Source: JAILLW01 sp045640525 (GTDB lineage: Bacteria; Bacillota; Clostridia; Lachnospirales; Lachnospiraceae). From it: a stretch of DNA of 64,000 nucleotides. Of this stretch, positions 16,710-26,246 are shown piece after piece; position 1 is the stretch's first letter, and every line of letters begins with the position of its first letter. The stretch lies in the NCBI GenBank assembly GCA_045640525.1, contig JAZUFE010000029.1, positions 48,434 to 112,433 on the forward strand, in the 5' to 3' direction. A program made the position numbers and the translations under genes. Below the pieces are notes generated by a model, which made no database searches, was not told the origin of the DNA, and saw only the letters and a list, made by a program, of their open reading frames with translations.

Positions 16710-18195
16710 TGTACTAAAAAGGAAACTGGTAAATTATTATAAGAATCAAGATGCAGAATATACTCTTGATGACATAACATTCAATGATCTTAATTTGGAT
16801 GAGCTGTTTGAACGAATGAACAGAACTTCCTCGTCTTTGGGCGAAGAAGTTCTTTATTCTATATTAAGGCAACCTTTGTATGACATTGATGAGCTTAACT
16901 CAAGAGAAGAGCAGATTAGGCTTTATTGTGAAAACAATGAATTAAGGAACAAAACACAAAAGTCCCTCAGATATTTATCCAAAGTTAAGAAATATTCAAT
17001 TTTTGAATATCTGTATTGTCTTAACAATGTCAAACAGATTTCTTTTGGCGGAAAGTTTCTTGCGCTTATCCTGATACTTTTGTGCGCGGCAATTATTCCT
17101 TTCAACGTTGTTGCGGGAGTGATTGCATTGATAGTGGTATTTGTGATTAATGCATTAAGATATTTCAGACTTCGTGATGAAATAAGTCCGTATCTTATAT
17201 GTGTTTCATATGTGCTGAAGTCAATTTCGGTCGGCAAAAATATAGACGGAACAGATTCCGAATTGTATTCGAAAATTAAGAATATCAAAAATGCGTCATT
17301 TTTGCTTGGAAACATTAGCGGTGCAACCGTTCACGGCGGTAGCGGTAATCCGCTTGATTTGGTGATTGATATTTTGAAGATGGGGTTGCATATCGATATA
17401 ATTGCATTCTACCATCTGCTAAAGGAAGTTCAGCTTAACAAGGACAATATAGAAAAATATTTGATTTCGCTCGGAACTATCGATGCTTATATAAGTATTG
17501 GTATATGGAGAGGCGAAAACAAAGATAAATGGTGTCTGCCGGTATTTAAGGATAATGACAGCAAACCGGAGATTAAAGCATGCGCTCACCCGCTTATTGA
17601 TAATCCGGTTACAAATGATGTGAGTGTTAATAGAGGCGTTTTGCTTACCGGTTCAAATGCATCCGGTAAATCCACTTTTTTAAGAAGTGTAGCTGTTAAC
17701 GTCATTATGGCTCAAACAGTACATACATGTTTTGCCAAAAGTTACGAAGCACCTTTGTATAAGGTTATTACTTCAATGTCGATTTCGGATAATCTGTTAA
17801 AAGGCGACAGTTATTATATGGCCGAAGTTAAGGCATTGAAAAGGATTGTGGATGTTGTTTCGAAAGAGAAAGAATATAATGTAATGACATTTGTTGATGA
17901 GGTGTTACGGGGAACCAATACCAAGGAAAGAATAGCAGCTTCAACACAGATATTAAAATATTTATCGGATAAAGCTTTGAGTTTCGCGGCCACACATGAT
18001 ATTGAACTTACGGAATTACTCAAAGAAGAATATGACAATTATCATTTTAGTGAAGAAATGGTGGGAGATGATATTTCATTCAGCTATCTTATTAAAGAAG
18101 GACCTGCCAATTCGCAGAACGCCATCAAGTTACTGCTGTTGATGGGATTTCCGAATGAAATTATTGATAATGCAATAAAGAGTATCACGAATTAA
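16702..18195 (+). CDS. Membrane-anchored MutS-like (domain V) ATPase
   Basis: A 497-residue protein. The C-terminal third is a MutS ABC-ATPase: Walker A LLTGSNASGKSTFLRS, Walker B MTFVDEVLRGTN and a FAATHDIELT H-loop. The N-terminal part has MutS core-like helices but no mismatch-binding or connector domain, and two hydrophobic helices (about 113-150) suggest membrane anchoring. It is not canonical MutS, which is encoded at 43 kb, and lacks the Smr nuclease of MutS2. Function unknown. It overlaps the amidohydrolase by 8 bases. Confidence 0.8.
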   Translation: MNDVLKRKLVNYYKNQDAEYTLDDITFNDLNLDELFERMNRTSSSLGEEVLYSILRQPLYDIDELNSREEQIRLYCENNELRNKTQKSLRYLSKVKKYSIFEYLYCLNNVKQISFGGKFLALILILLCAAIIPFNVVAGVIALIVVFVINALRYFRLRDEISPYLICVSYVLKSISVGKNIDGTDSELYSKIKNIKNASFLLGNISGATVHGGSGNPLDLVIDILKMGLHIDIIAFYHLLKEVQLNKDNIEKYLISLGTIDAYISIGIWRGENKDKWCLPVFKDNDSKPEIKACAHPLIDNPVTNDVSVNRGVLLTGSNASGKSTFLRSVAVNVIMAQTVHTCFAKSYEAPLYKVITSMSISDNLLKGDSYYMAEVKALKRIVDVVSKEKEYNVMTFVDEVLRGTNTKERIAASTQILKYLSDKALSFAATHDIELTELLKEEYDNYHFSEEMVGDDISFSYLIKEGPANSQNAIKLLLLMGFPNEIIDNAIKSITN

Positions 18196-18227
18196 GAATC
18201 AGTTAAGAATTGAACAAGATACAACTC

Positions 18228-18290
18228 AAGACTTCCGTATGCAGTTGGGATAAATTATTATCGTACAACAGCACACGGAAGTTTTATTTT
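18228..18290 (+). terminator. Imperfect long hairpin with T-rich tail (terminator or attenuator)
   Basis: ACTTCCGT (18231-18238) pairs with ACGGAAGT (18275-18282), with inner pairing of GC and GTTG (18241-18247) to CAAC and GC (18266-18272), then TTTATTTT. A second small hairpin, GGGA/TCCC, follows at 18294-18307. The 28 bases between this structure and the next ribosome binding site leave no room for a promoter, so it may be an attenuator in the leader of the export operon. Confidence 0.5.
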
Positions 18291-18329
18291 GACGGGAAAT
18301 ATATCCCAATCCTACTTGGAGGAGTAAAA

Positions 18330-19712
18330 ATGAAAGAGTTTTTTCAAAACAAAAAGAGATTGATAATTATCGCAGTGACACTGATTGCAGTGGTTACAGT
18401 CGGAACCGTTTATGTTAAAGCAGACGCGGTGATGAAAGCAGAATCCTATAAAGCGGATGTCGGACAATTGAGCAGTGTATTGGAAATAAACGGTAATGTG
18501 GAGAGCAATACGCAAAAAACATACTATGCCAAGGTGGACGGACTTATTGATAAAGTAAATGTTAAGGAAGGCGATTTCGTTAAGAAGGGAGATGTCATTG
18601 TAAGTTTTGATCTTGAGGAAATAGAAAGACTTACCGCAATTGCCGAGTATTGTGAACAGGCAGATGCTGAAAGCTATAACAATTCCATCCAGACCGGTAG
18701 CAGAACGGCGAGTCTTTATCAGGAAGCCAAAAACAATTTGGAGGTTCTTGACTCTTTGATAGCTGCAACAGAGATTACTTTGCTTCAAAGACAAAAGGAC
18801 TTGGCGCAAAAGAGTGCCGCACTTGCGGATGAAGGTGCCAAACTTCAGATATCTTTGATTGATTGGGAAGACGAACCCGACTCAGAAGAGTATGAGAATT
18901 TGCGTAAACTTGTTCAATCCAATGCATATGATCAGCAGCATTCGGCGGATATTATAAAAATACAGGAAGATATCGACAGCCTTAACGTATATCTTACGGA
19001 ATTAAAAACAGCTAAAAGCGAGATGACAAGTCAGAAGGCCGCTACACAGATGGGACTTATGACCAATGGGGCCAAAAAGGAGCTTGAAGCACTGAAGGCC
19101 GCCAATGAGCTTGCAAGTAATAATACGATTGAAAATTATAATGAAGCAGCAGAAGGAATTATAGCCGAATTTGACGGTATAGTATCATCGATTAAAATCA
19201 GCGAAGGTTCCAATGTATTTCAGGGTACGGAACTTGTAACTGTTAAATCTCTGGATGATGTAATAATTAAATTAAACGTAAATAAATATGATATAGTAAA
19301 TATTGAAGAAAACCAGACGGCTTCTGTTGTAATCAAAAACAAGAAATATAACGGAAAGGTGTCACGAATTGCAAGAATGACGGATGAATCGGGTCAAAAC
19401 TCGGGTATAGATGTGGAAGTTAAACTTGATGAACCTGATAGTGACATTATATTAGGTCTTGATGTCAAGACCCAAATTTTAACAGCCAATATAAATGATG
19501 CATTAAGAATCCCGGTAGAAGCATTATGGGAGGATGAAGAAGGGAGTTTTGTATTTGTAGCCCAAGAAGAAAAAGCGGTTAAAACCAAAGTTGAAGTCGG
19601 CGTAAGAAATGATGATATGGTAGAGATTACTGAAGGAATCAGTGAAGGCGATTTGGTTGTATGGAATGAAAATTCCGAAATCACAGATGGAATGTGCATT
19701 AAAATAGATTAG
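18330..19712 (+). CDS. Periplasmic-adaptor-type (HlyD/MacA-like) membrane-fusion protein
   Basis: A 460-residue membrane-anchored adaptor. It has one N-terminal membrane segment (about 10-30), a lipoyl/barrel-sandwich half, a long coiled-coil hairpin (about 110-270), then the second lipoyl half and beta-barrel domain ending in VWNENSEITDG. The start has a GGAGGAG site 6 bases upstream; an in-frame start 120 bases earlier lies within the hairpin region and is rejected. Followed by ABC ATPase and FtsX-type permease genes, as in MacAB-like or YknXYZ-like exporters of peptides or toxic compounds. Confidence 0.88.
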   Translation: MKEFFQNKKRLIIIAVTLIAVVTVGTVYVKADAVMKAESYKADVGQLSSVLEINGNVESNTQKTYYAKVDGLIDKVNVKEGDFVKKGDVIVSFDLEEIERLTAIAEYCEQADAESYNNSIQTGSRTASLYQEAKNNLEVLDSLIAATEITLLQRQKDLAQKSAALADEGAKLQISLIDWEDEPDSEEYENLRKLVQSNAYDQQHSADIIKIQEDIDSLNVYLTELKTAKSEMTSQKAATQMGLMTNGAKKELEALKAANELASNNTIENYNEAAEGIIAEFDGIVSSIKISEGSNVFQGTELVTVKSLDDVIIKLNVNKYDIVNIEENQTASVVIKNKKYNGKVSRIARMTDESGQNSGIDVEVKLDEPDSDIILGLDVKTQILTANINDALRIPVEALWEDEEGSFVFVAQEEKAVKTKVEVGVRNDDMVEITEGISEGDLVVWNENSEITDGMCIKID

Positions 19713-19733
19713 AAATTAAGCGGAGTATTAAAA

Positions 19734-20570
19734 ATGACAGCAGAAAAAAGAATAATAGTTACGGCTAAGGATCTTTCCAAGACATTTTCAACCGGGGCGG
19801 TTCAACAGCATGTATTAAAAAACTTAAATCTGAATATATACCATGGTGACTTTACTGTTGTTATGGGGAACTCCGGCTCGGGTAAAAGTACTTTGTTATA
19901 TGCATTATCCGGAATGGACAGACCGAGTATGGGAACAATTACATACTATACTTCTCAAAAGAACGGCGACACAGAAACGACAGAGTGTACCGAAATATCC
20001 AAATTCAATAATGATAAACTTGCAGCGTTCAGACGCGATCATGTAGGATTCGTCTTTCAGCAGAATTATCTTAACGACAGCATGAGCGCCCTTGATAACG
20101 TTATGCTTTGCGGATTACTTAAAAACGGAAACAGAAAAGAACTGGCTGAGAAAGCCAAACGTCTTCTTGGCAATGTGGAAATAAGTGAAACGGATTACAG
20201 AAAGTTTCCTACTCAGCTTTCGGGAGGACAACAGCAAAGGGTAGCGGTTGTTCGAGGTGTAATTAACAGCCCTGAGATATTATATGCAGATGAACCGACA
20301 GGTGCGCTTAACTCTCAAAATACCGAAAATGTATTAAATATTCTTAGTGATATTAACAGTGAAGGACAGAGCATCGTCATGGTAACGCATACCATCGCAG
20401 CAGCCGAAAGAGGTAACAGAGTTATTTATCTGGCTGACGGTGTTATTGCCGATGAAGTAGAATTGGGTTCTTATCTCGGCAATTATAAGGATGAGACCAA
20501 TCCGATGTTAAATGAAGCCAAGGCACGTCATGCCAAATTGAAGAATTTTCTTCAGGATATGGGATGGTAG
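19734..20570 (+). CDS. ABC transporter ATP-binding protein (MacB/LolD type)
   Basis: A 278-residue cytoplasmic ATPase with Walker A GNSGSGKST, a Q-loop in VGFVFQQNYL, signature LSGGQQQR, Walker B ILYADEPTGAL and an H-loop MVTHT. It sits between the adaptor and the FtsX-type permease, so the three form one exporter. The C-terminal tail of about 40 residues after the H-loop region is slightly longer than in minimal LolD proteins. Confidence 0.93.
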   Translation: MTAEKRIIVTAKDLSKTFSTGAVQQHVLKNLNLNIYHGDFTVVMGNSGSGKSTLLYALSGMDRPSMGTITYYTSQKNGDTETTECTEISKFNNDKLAAFRRDHVGFVFQQNYLNDSMSALDNVMLCGLLKNGNRKELAEKAKRLLGNVEISETDYRKFPTQLSGGQQQRVAVVRGVINSPEILYADEPTGALNSQNTENVLNILSDINSEGQSIVMVTHTIAAAERGNRVIYLADGVIADEVELGSYLGNYKDETNPMLNEAKARHAKLKNFLQDMGW

Positions 20571-20582
20571 AAAGGAAAAACA

Positions 20583-22952
20583 GTGTACAGATATTTTTTT
20601 GTTGCACGTAACAATATTAAAAAGCAGAAAAATGATATGCTCACTTTCTTCATTCTGTCGCTTTTGGCCACGCTCCTAATCTTTGTCAGCCTGTCTTTTT
20701 TGACCGGTACGGGAAAGGTATTTGATGATAACCTGGAAAAGACCAACGGTGCCGATATAACCATTATGATGCAAGAGAATGAAGCTTTGGCGGACAGGAT
20801 TGAAGAAGTTGCAAACGATGAAGTATATATTGGAAATACCGAGCAGGAGAACATTCTAAACATAAGCCTTGCCAAATATAAAGGGAAAACCGAAAAGAAT
20901 TGGGTAGAGTATCCTTTTATAATATCGTGTTATGAAGACGAACAAAAAATCCATACGCTAAGTACAGATACTGTGGGGCTTAGCGGTGATGAAACCATTT
21001 TCCCGATATCACTTAAAACAGCTTATGATATCGGAGATTATGTGCAATTAAAAGTCGGTGACAATATCTACAATTTGAAAGTTGCGGCATTTAATGAAGA
21101 TAACCTGTTTTGCTCATCGATGAATATGGGTACCTACAAGATTTTCGTTTCCAGAGGAATCTATGAAACAATAGATTTTGAAAATCCTAAGTTGGCACAA
21201 AACGGCCGATTAATTAAGATGAAGATGACGGATACTGCCAAAAAGAAAAATGTAAGCAGTGACGACCTGGCGGATAGTATGACGGAGGTGCTTCTTAAGG
21301 AACTTGATAAGTATGCGGCGGACGATGCATTTTTTAATGTTCTTCCTATGGGATTGATGAGAACTGCCTGCATGATATTACCGTATGTTTTTATAGCCAT
21401 AGTATTGCTTTTTTCGATTATCATTCTGATAATATCCGTTGTTATCATTAACTTTAGCGTTAAGAATTTCATTATGACCAATATGAAGAATACTGCGATT
21501 ATGGAAGCTGCCGGATATACGGTCAGGGAACTTGTTTTGGTTCTTTTGTTCCAACTATTGATGGTTGCCCTGGCAGGTGCACTGATCGGTATTCTGATAG
21601 GAAGTCTTTTGCTTGATAAGTTTGGCATTATTATATTGATTACTTTGGGACTTGAATGGAATCAGCCGGTTAATGCTTTGGTGATTATCGGCGTTGTTTT
21701 GGCCATAGCTGTATTGGTAGGATTTCTTACTGTTTTACTTGGAAGAAATTACAGTAAAACATCTGTGCTGGATGCATTAAGAGGCGGTGTTAATACTCAC
21801 AGCTACAAAAAGAATCTGTTTGCTTTTGACAAGACATCATTTTCAATACCGATTACGCTGGCACTTAAGTCTACTTTCGGGAAATTCAAAAGCCAGATAG
21901 GAATAGTTTTCATAATGATGATTCTGGCAATTTCTACGGTTGTTGCTTTTGGTATGGCAGACAGTTACGGTACGGATGAAGGATGCGTGAGATTGGCAGG
22001 TCTGGATTTTTGCGATGCGGAGTGCATGGGCGGACAAAATATGGCAGATGTAATAGCCTCCATGAAAACTGTCGAATCCACCCATACGGAATTTTACACT
22101 GCTTTTAGAATGTGCAATGGGAAAATTGAAAAAACGATAAATATAAGAGCAATATCCGATACCTCAGATATAAGAGGCGGATGTGTTATAGACGGAAGAT
22201 GGCCGGCTCACGCTAATGAGATATTGCTTGCGTCCAATGCCTCCAACACTCTGGATGCCGGTGTCGGAGATGTAATAACGGTCAAATCGGACGGTGCGGA
22301 AGAAAATTATATAGTTTGCGGAATATGTCAGGTTTTTCAGAATTTGGGTAATATGTCATATACGACATTGGACGGTGTTTCGAAATTGATGTCAATATCG
22401 AACGATTCTCTTGATATAATCATCAATTTTAAACAGGGCGTTACATTTGATGAGTTTGATAAAGAGTTTAAGGATACTTATCCGGAAGTTGAAGTGATTG
22501 ATTATAACGAAGCCGTTCATAACACTGTAGGAACCATAACAAGCGGAATGAAGCTGTTCGCATATTTCGTATCGATTTTGACAATTGTAATTGTTGCTTT
22601 CGTCGAATCACTTATAGTTCGTACCAATGTTAATAAAGAATGGAGAAATCTCGGAGTGAGCAAAGCTCTTGGTTTTACATCAGGGCAACTTATTATACAG
22701 GTGATTCTTTCAAATATGCCGGCAATACTTATTGGCGTTGCTATCGGAACAATTATATCGCCTGTGGCCGGAAGCAAACTATTGGTAGCGGCATTTTCCG
22801 TTTTCGGATTTAAGAAGGTTGAATTTACGATTAAACCCTTATCCTATGTGCTGACGATAATCATCATAATAGGTGTTGCAATCATAACAGCTGCGTTAAG
22901 AGGAAGGAAAATAAAAGCACTTGAACCTGTTAAGATGATTATGGAAGAGTAG
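20583..22952 (+). CDS. ABC transporter permease with two FtsX domains
   Basis: A 789-residue integral membrane protein starting at GTG 20583 with AAAGGA just upstream. An N-terminal helix (about 18-38) is followed by an extracytoplasmic domain of roughly 210 residues, a block of three FtsX helices (about 257-390), a second half beginning near 415 with another extracytoplasmic domain, and a final FtsX block (about 655-780). The double arrangement resembles BceB-like and MacB-like exporters of antimicrobial peptides. Together with the downstream two-component system this suggests peptide-antibiotic defence or envelope-stress export; the substrate is unknown. Confidence 0.88.
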   Translation: MYRYFFVARNNIKKQKNDMLTFFILSLLATLLIFVSLSFLTGTGKVFDDNLEKTNGADITIMMQENEALADRIEEVANDEVYIGNTEQENILNISLAKYKGKTEKNWVEYPFIISCYEDEQKIHTLSTDTVGLSGDETIFPISLKTAYDIGDYVQLKVGDNIYNLKVAAFNEDNLFCSSMNMGTYKIFVSRGIYETIDFENPKLAQNGRLIKMKMTDTAKKKNVSSDDLADSMTEVLLKELDKYAADDAFFNVLPMGLMRTACMILPYVFIAIVLLFSIIILIISVVIINFSVKNFIMTNMKNTAIMEAAGYTVRELVLVLLFQLLMVALAGALIGILIGSLLLDKFGIIILITLGLEWNQPVNALVIIGVVLAIAVLVGFLTVLLGRNYSKTSVLDALRGGVNTHSYKKNLFAFDKTSFSIPITLALKSTFGKFKSQIGIVFIMMILAISTVVAFGMADSYGTDEGCVRLAGLDFCDAECMGGQNMADVIASMKTVESTHTEFYTAFRMCNGKIEKTINIRAISDTSDIRGGCVIDGRWPAHANEILLASNASNTLDAGVGDVITVKSDGAEENYIVCGICQVFQNLGNMSYTTLDGVSKLMSISNDSLDIIINFKQGVTFDEFDKEFKDTYPEVEVIDYNEAVHNTVGTITSGMKLFAYFVSILTIVIVAFVESLIVRTNVNKEWRNLGVSKALGFTSGQLIIQVILSNMPAILIGVAIGTIISPVAGSKLLVAAFSVFGFKKVEFTIKPLSYVLTIIIIIGVAIITAALRGRKIKALEPVKMIMEE

Positions 22953-22954
22953 TA

Positions 22955-22963
22955 TGCTATAAT
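22955..22963 (+). promoter_or_regulatory. Extended -10 promoter for the second two-component system
   Basis: TGCTATAAT gives a perfect -10 with a TG extension right after the permease stop. No good -35 is present at the usual distance, as is common for extended -10 promoters. It would start transcription near 22970, just before the response-regulator gene. Confidence 0.5.
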
Positions 22964-22984
22964 TCAATTAAATTTGGGGTGACT

Positions 22985-23698
22985 ATGCATTATAATTGTC
23001 TTATTGTAGATGACGAAACTGAATTAGCGAAAATGACGGCAGAATATTTTGGAATGTTTGAAGTATCGGCATTCTATGTTGACAGCCAAGAGGCTTGTTA
23101 TAAGTTTTTTGAGGATAATACTGTCGATTTGGTATTGTTGGATATTAATCTCAAAGACGGAACCGGTTTTGATGTATGTAAGAAGTTAAGAGAGGATATG
23201 CAACTGCCTATCCTCTTTATTAGTGCCAGACAAAGCGATGATGACGTATTGATTGCTCTTTCAATCGGTGGCGATGATTATGTGAAGAAGCCATACAGTC
23301 TTTCGGTGTTGTTGGCCAAGGTTAAGGTTAACCTTAAACGGATGGAACAAATCAAACAGGCTAAAAATAATGCCGGCAAAAATACCAATGGTGACCGTGA
23401 GGAAGTAATTGATGGCAACTTCATTATTGATAATGGTACGATGTCTGTTACGGTTGACGGTCGAAAGGCATCTCTTAAGGCCAAAGAATTCGCCCTCATT
23501 AGCTGTCTCTACGAACATCGTAATACTATAGTTAAAAAGGAAGTATTATTTGATGAAGTATGGGGGGATACGTTCTTTAGTGACAGCACTCTAAATGTTC
23601 ATATCAGAAAATTGAGAGAAAAAATTGAAGAAAACCCAAATGAACCCAAATATATTAAGACAATCTGGGGAACCGGATACATTTTGGAATTGTCATGA
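22985..23698 (+). CDS. OmpR-family response regulator of the export system
   Basis: A 237-residue regulator with receiver (acidic pair in IVDDETE, phospho-acceptor Asp in VLLDINLKDG, ISARQSD, KKPYSL) and C-terminal winged helix ending IWGTGYILELS. ATG 22985 is chosen because GGGGTGA lies at the proper distance; the GTG at 22979 would overlap that site. It overlaps the histidine-kinase start by 4 bases (ATGA). Position after an ABC exporter suggests that it regulates that operon. Confidence 0.92.
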   Translation: MHYNCLIVDDETELAKMTAEYFGMFEVSAFYVDSQEACYKFFEDNTVDLVLLDINLKDGTGFDVCKKLREDMQLPILFISARQSDDDVLIALSIGGDDYVKKPYSLSVLLAKVKVNLKRMEQIKQAKNNAGKNTNGDREEVIDGNFIIDNGTMSVTVDGRKASLKAKEFALISCLYEHRNTIVKKEVLFDEVWGDTFFSDSTLNVHIRKLREKIEENPNEPKYIKTIWGTGYILELS

Positions 23699-25023
23699 AA
23701 GTATTAAGAAGACTTACGGTAATGTTTGTGCTGTTTATGATTGCAGGTTTGCTTTTGTTTATTAAGCATGATCAAAACAGTGCGTTTGAAAAAAGAGATA
23801 TCTTATACTATAACGATTGTCTTCAACGTGTGCAGGAAGATATTGAAGCAGGCTTGGCCCAAGAGCAGATAGAAGAAAAATATGACTGCGTAATTGTAAT
23901 GTCCAAAAAAATTAACAATTCGGAACTTGCCAAACTGTATTCATCCGGAGCTATTATTTTGGACATTGAAGTTAACGGTGAATATGTCGGTAAAGTAGGA
24001 TGGAATGACATTAATGAAGCTATAAACAGCTCAAGGGACGGACTGTTGCGGAATGCTTTGATATTATGGACAGCGGTATTTGTATGCGGTTGCTTTTTGC
24101 TGCTGTATCTGTACCTGTATTTTATAAGGCCGACGGAGGAACTAAAGAATTTTGCAATGACAATAGCCAAAGGCGATTTGAATAAATCTCTTCCGATAAG
24201 GAAAAACAATTTATTCGGAAGCTTCGTTGAAGGTTTTGATATTATGCGTGAACAGCTGAAAAATTCCATCAATAGGGAAAGAGAAGCCGAGATAGCAAGA
24301 AAAGAATTAATACAAGGACTTTCTCATGATATTAAGACTCCTCTTGCGGTAATTGAAGCAAGCTGTGAAGTGATTGAACTTAAGGAGTCAAGAAAACTTG
24401 ATATACTAATCGGCCAAAGCAACTTTGCTGACATTTCAACAGAGGTGGCAGAGTGTAATGATTTGCTTGAAAAAGTAAGAACAATATCCGATAAAGCCGA
24501 AACAATCAGTCACCTTATGAGCGATGTAATGCATGCAAATCTTGAAAACCTTGAAAAGGTTGAGGTTGAACCGATAGAAGAAGAGTCTGTAGTAATAGAG
24601 GAATTATTTCAAAGGCTTTCGAACTATGGAAATATAGTAATGGAGAATCATATCTATCCATGCCTTGTGTATATGGACAGGAAGCGTATGGAACAGGTTA
24701 TCGACAATATAGTCGGCAATTCAGCCAAGTATGCGGGAACCGATATATTTGTAAATTTCTCCGAACCCGAAGGAATATATATGGCTGACGGTATCAAGGC
24801 TACGTTCATTAAGATTATAATCCGCGACTGCGGACCGGGAGCGGATTCGGATGAACTTCCGCTTCTTGCCGAAAAGTATTATCGAGGAAGTAATTCTCAA
24901 AATGCCGACGGATACGGATTGGGATTATATCTTTGCAAAACATACATGGACAAACAGTACGGAGGCATGGAGTACTATAATGATAACGGGTTTGTGGTGG
25001 AATTGTTGCTTAGAAAGGTATGA
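23695..25023 (+). CDS. Sensor histidine kinase of the export system
   Basis: A 442-residue kinase with two membrane helices (about 8-24 and 119-142) enclosing a sensor loop of about 95 residues, a HAMP domain (about 143-195), and HisKA with H211 in the LSHDIKTPL box. The ATPase domain has EQVIDNIVGNSAKYAG (N-box), RDCGPG and GYGLGLYLCKTY. The segment between H-box and N-box is longer than usual, with an acidic stretch around 287-300. It presumably phosphorylates the adjacent regulator in response to an envelope signal linked to the exporter. Confidence 0.9.
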   Translation: MKVLRRLTVMFVLFMIAGLLLFIKHDQNSAFEKRDILYYNDCLQRVQEDIEAGLAQEQIEEKYDCVIVMSKKINNSELAKLYSSGAIILDIEVNGEYVGKVGWNDINEAINSSRDGLLRNALILWTAVFVCGCFLLLYLYLYFIRPTEELKNFAMTIAKGDLNKSLPIRKNNLFGSFVEGFDIMREQLKNSINREREAEIARKELIQGLSHDIKTPLAVIEASCEVIELKESRKLDILIGQSNFADISTEVAECNDLLEKVRTISDKAETISHLMSDVMHANLENLEKVEVEPIEEESVVIEELFQRLSNYGNIVMENHIYPCLVYMDRKRMEQVIDNIVGNSAKYAGTDIFVNFSEPEGIYMADGIKATFIKIIIRDCGPGADSDELPLLAEKYYRGSNSQNADGYGLGLYLCKTYMDKQYGGMEYYNDNGFVVELLLRKV

Positions 25024-25038
25024 TATTTCGTCTATGTT

Positions 25039-25067
25039 TTGACAATAAAAGTCAGTTTTGGTATATT
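25039..25067 (+). promoter_or_regulatory. Sigma-A-type promoter for the small membrane protein / WYL regulator unit
   Basis: A consensus TTGACA (25039-25044), 17-base spacer and TATATT (25062-25067). It lies 48 bases before the small gene. It is one of the closest matches to consensus in the window. Confidence 0.78.
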
Positions 25068-25114
25068 AATTAATGGTTGGAAATTGATTTTGTTTATCTT
25101 TTAAGGGGTTAAAG

Positions 25115-25279
25115 ATGGATAATTTGATTAACTTTTTTAGAATGTTCAATTCATATTTGCTTGTTGTGATTGTAGCGGCTGTAGTCATGGCAATTGCGGT
25201 TACAATAGGAATTACACTCAGAAAACATAAGAACACAAAGGTGATTTCGGATGCCCAAGAGTGCGAAACAGAAAATTAA
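25115..25279 (+). CDS. Small single-helix membrane protein (54 aa)
   Basis: ATG 25115 has AAGGGG 6 bases upstream and opens a 54-codon frame. Residues 14-35 form one strongly hydrophobic helix (from YLLVVIV), followed by a basic R-K-H-K cluster and a polar tail, so the C-terminus is probably cytoplasmic. It sits directly behind a near-consensus promoter. Its last 29 bases overlap the start of the WYL regulator in another frame, which implies coupled translation. No family is recognised; a regulator-associated membrane peptide is an inference only. Confidence 0.6.
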   Translation: MDNLINFFRMFNSYLLVVIVAAVVMAIAVTIGITLRKHKNTKVISDAQECETEN

Positions 25280-26246
25280 ATTATTGTATTTGATGAAGGT
25301 CTTGCTTGAAAACACTGATGAAAATCATTGTTTGAATACGCAGGACCTTATTGATTATCTGGCGGAAAATGATATCGAAGTAGAGCGAAAAACAATCTTT
25401 TCGGATATTGCCACGCTAAAAGAGTTCGGTATTGATATAGAACTTTCGAAAGCCAAGGAAAAGGGTGGGTATTATGTATCGTCCAGAGATTTTGAATTGG
25501 CGGAACTTAAGATAATTGTTGAAGCGATACTTTCATCAAGATATATATCATCAAAGAAATCAAAAGCGCTTATTGAAAAGCTGGAGAGACTGGTAGGACC
25601 GTCGGAGAGAAAAGAACTTTCAAGAGAGGTATTTGTTTCGGGACGCGTCAAGACCGAGAATGAAAGTATTTTCTATAATGTGGATATTCTGCATAATTCA
25701 ATGATGAATAACAGAGAGATTACTTTTTCTTATCTTGAGTGGAACAAAGATAAAGAACTTGTTCCCAGAAAAAACGGAAAAGTATACAGAGTTTCGCCGT
25801 GGGCTCTGACTGTTAAGGATGAGTATTACTATTTAATAGCCTATGATTCGAATGCGGATTTGATTAAGCATTACCGTGTCGATAAGATGAAAGATATACA
25901 TGCTGTTTTACGTTCTTCAAGGCAGGGCGGAGAGGCTTTCAATGTATATGATTTAGGCGAATATACGAATCAGAATTTCGGAATGTTCTCGGGAGATGCG
26001 GATATTGTCTCACTCATTGTTCCGGAGGAAAAGATAGGAATAATTTTTGACAGATTCGGTAAAGATATAGATATAAGACCGATTAGAAAGGGTTATCTGT
26101 CATGCAGAGTGCCTGTTCTTGTTTCCAAACAGTTCTTCGGATGGCTTACGGGAATAGGATCTCAAATTCAGATAGCAACGCCGAAATCGGTCAAGGATGA
26201 ATATCTAGCTTATTTGAAAAGCATTACTGATTTATACAAAGATTAA
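25251..26246 (+). CDS. WYL-domain transcriptional regulator (YafY/PafC type)
   Basis: A 331-residue cytoplasmic regulator. The N-terminal winged helix (about 5-75, with RKTIFSDIATLKEFGI) is followed by a WYL domain (about 140-220, including RVSPWALTVKDEYYYLIAYD and KHYRVDKM) and a C-terminal WCX-like extension. WYL proteins bind small ligands or nucleic acids and often control DNA-damage or stress genes. ATG 25251 follows AAAGGTGA and lies inside the end of the small membrane protein gene. A strong terminator follows, so the two genes form their own transcription unit. Confidence 0.87.
   Translation: MPKSAKQKIKLLYLMKVLLENTDENHCLNTQDLIDYLAENDIEVERKTIFSDIATLKEFGIDIELSKAKEKGGYYVSSRDFELAELKIIVEAILSSRYISSKKSKALIEKLERLVGPSERKELSREVFVSGRVKTENESIFYNVDILHNSMMNNREITFSYLEWNKDKELVPRKNGKVYRVSPWALTVKDEYYYLIAYDSNADLIKHYRVDKMKDIHAVLRSSRQGGEAFNVYDLGEYTNQNFGMFSGDADIVSLIVPEEKIGIIFDRFGKDIDIRPIRKGYLSCRVPVLVSKQFFGWLTGIGSQIQIATPKSVKDEYLAYLKSITDLYKD

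Noticed and set aside
18210..18329. 40-codon extension of the export adaptor
   Set aside because: It would run through a hairpin/T-tail structure, while ATG 18330 has a perfect GGAGGAG site and a normal signal-anchor follows.
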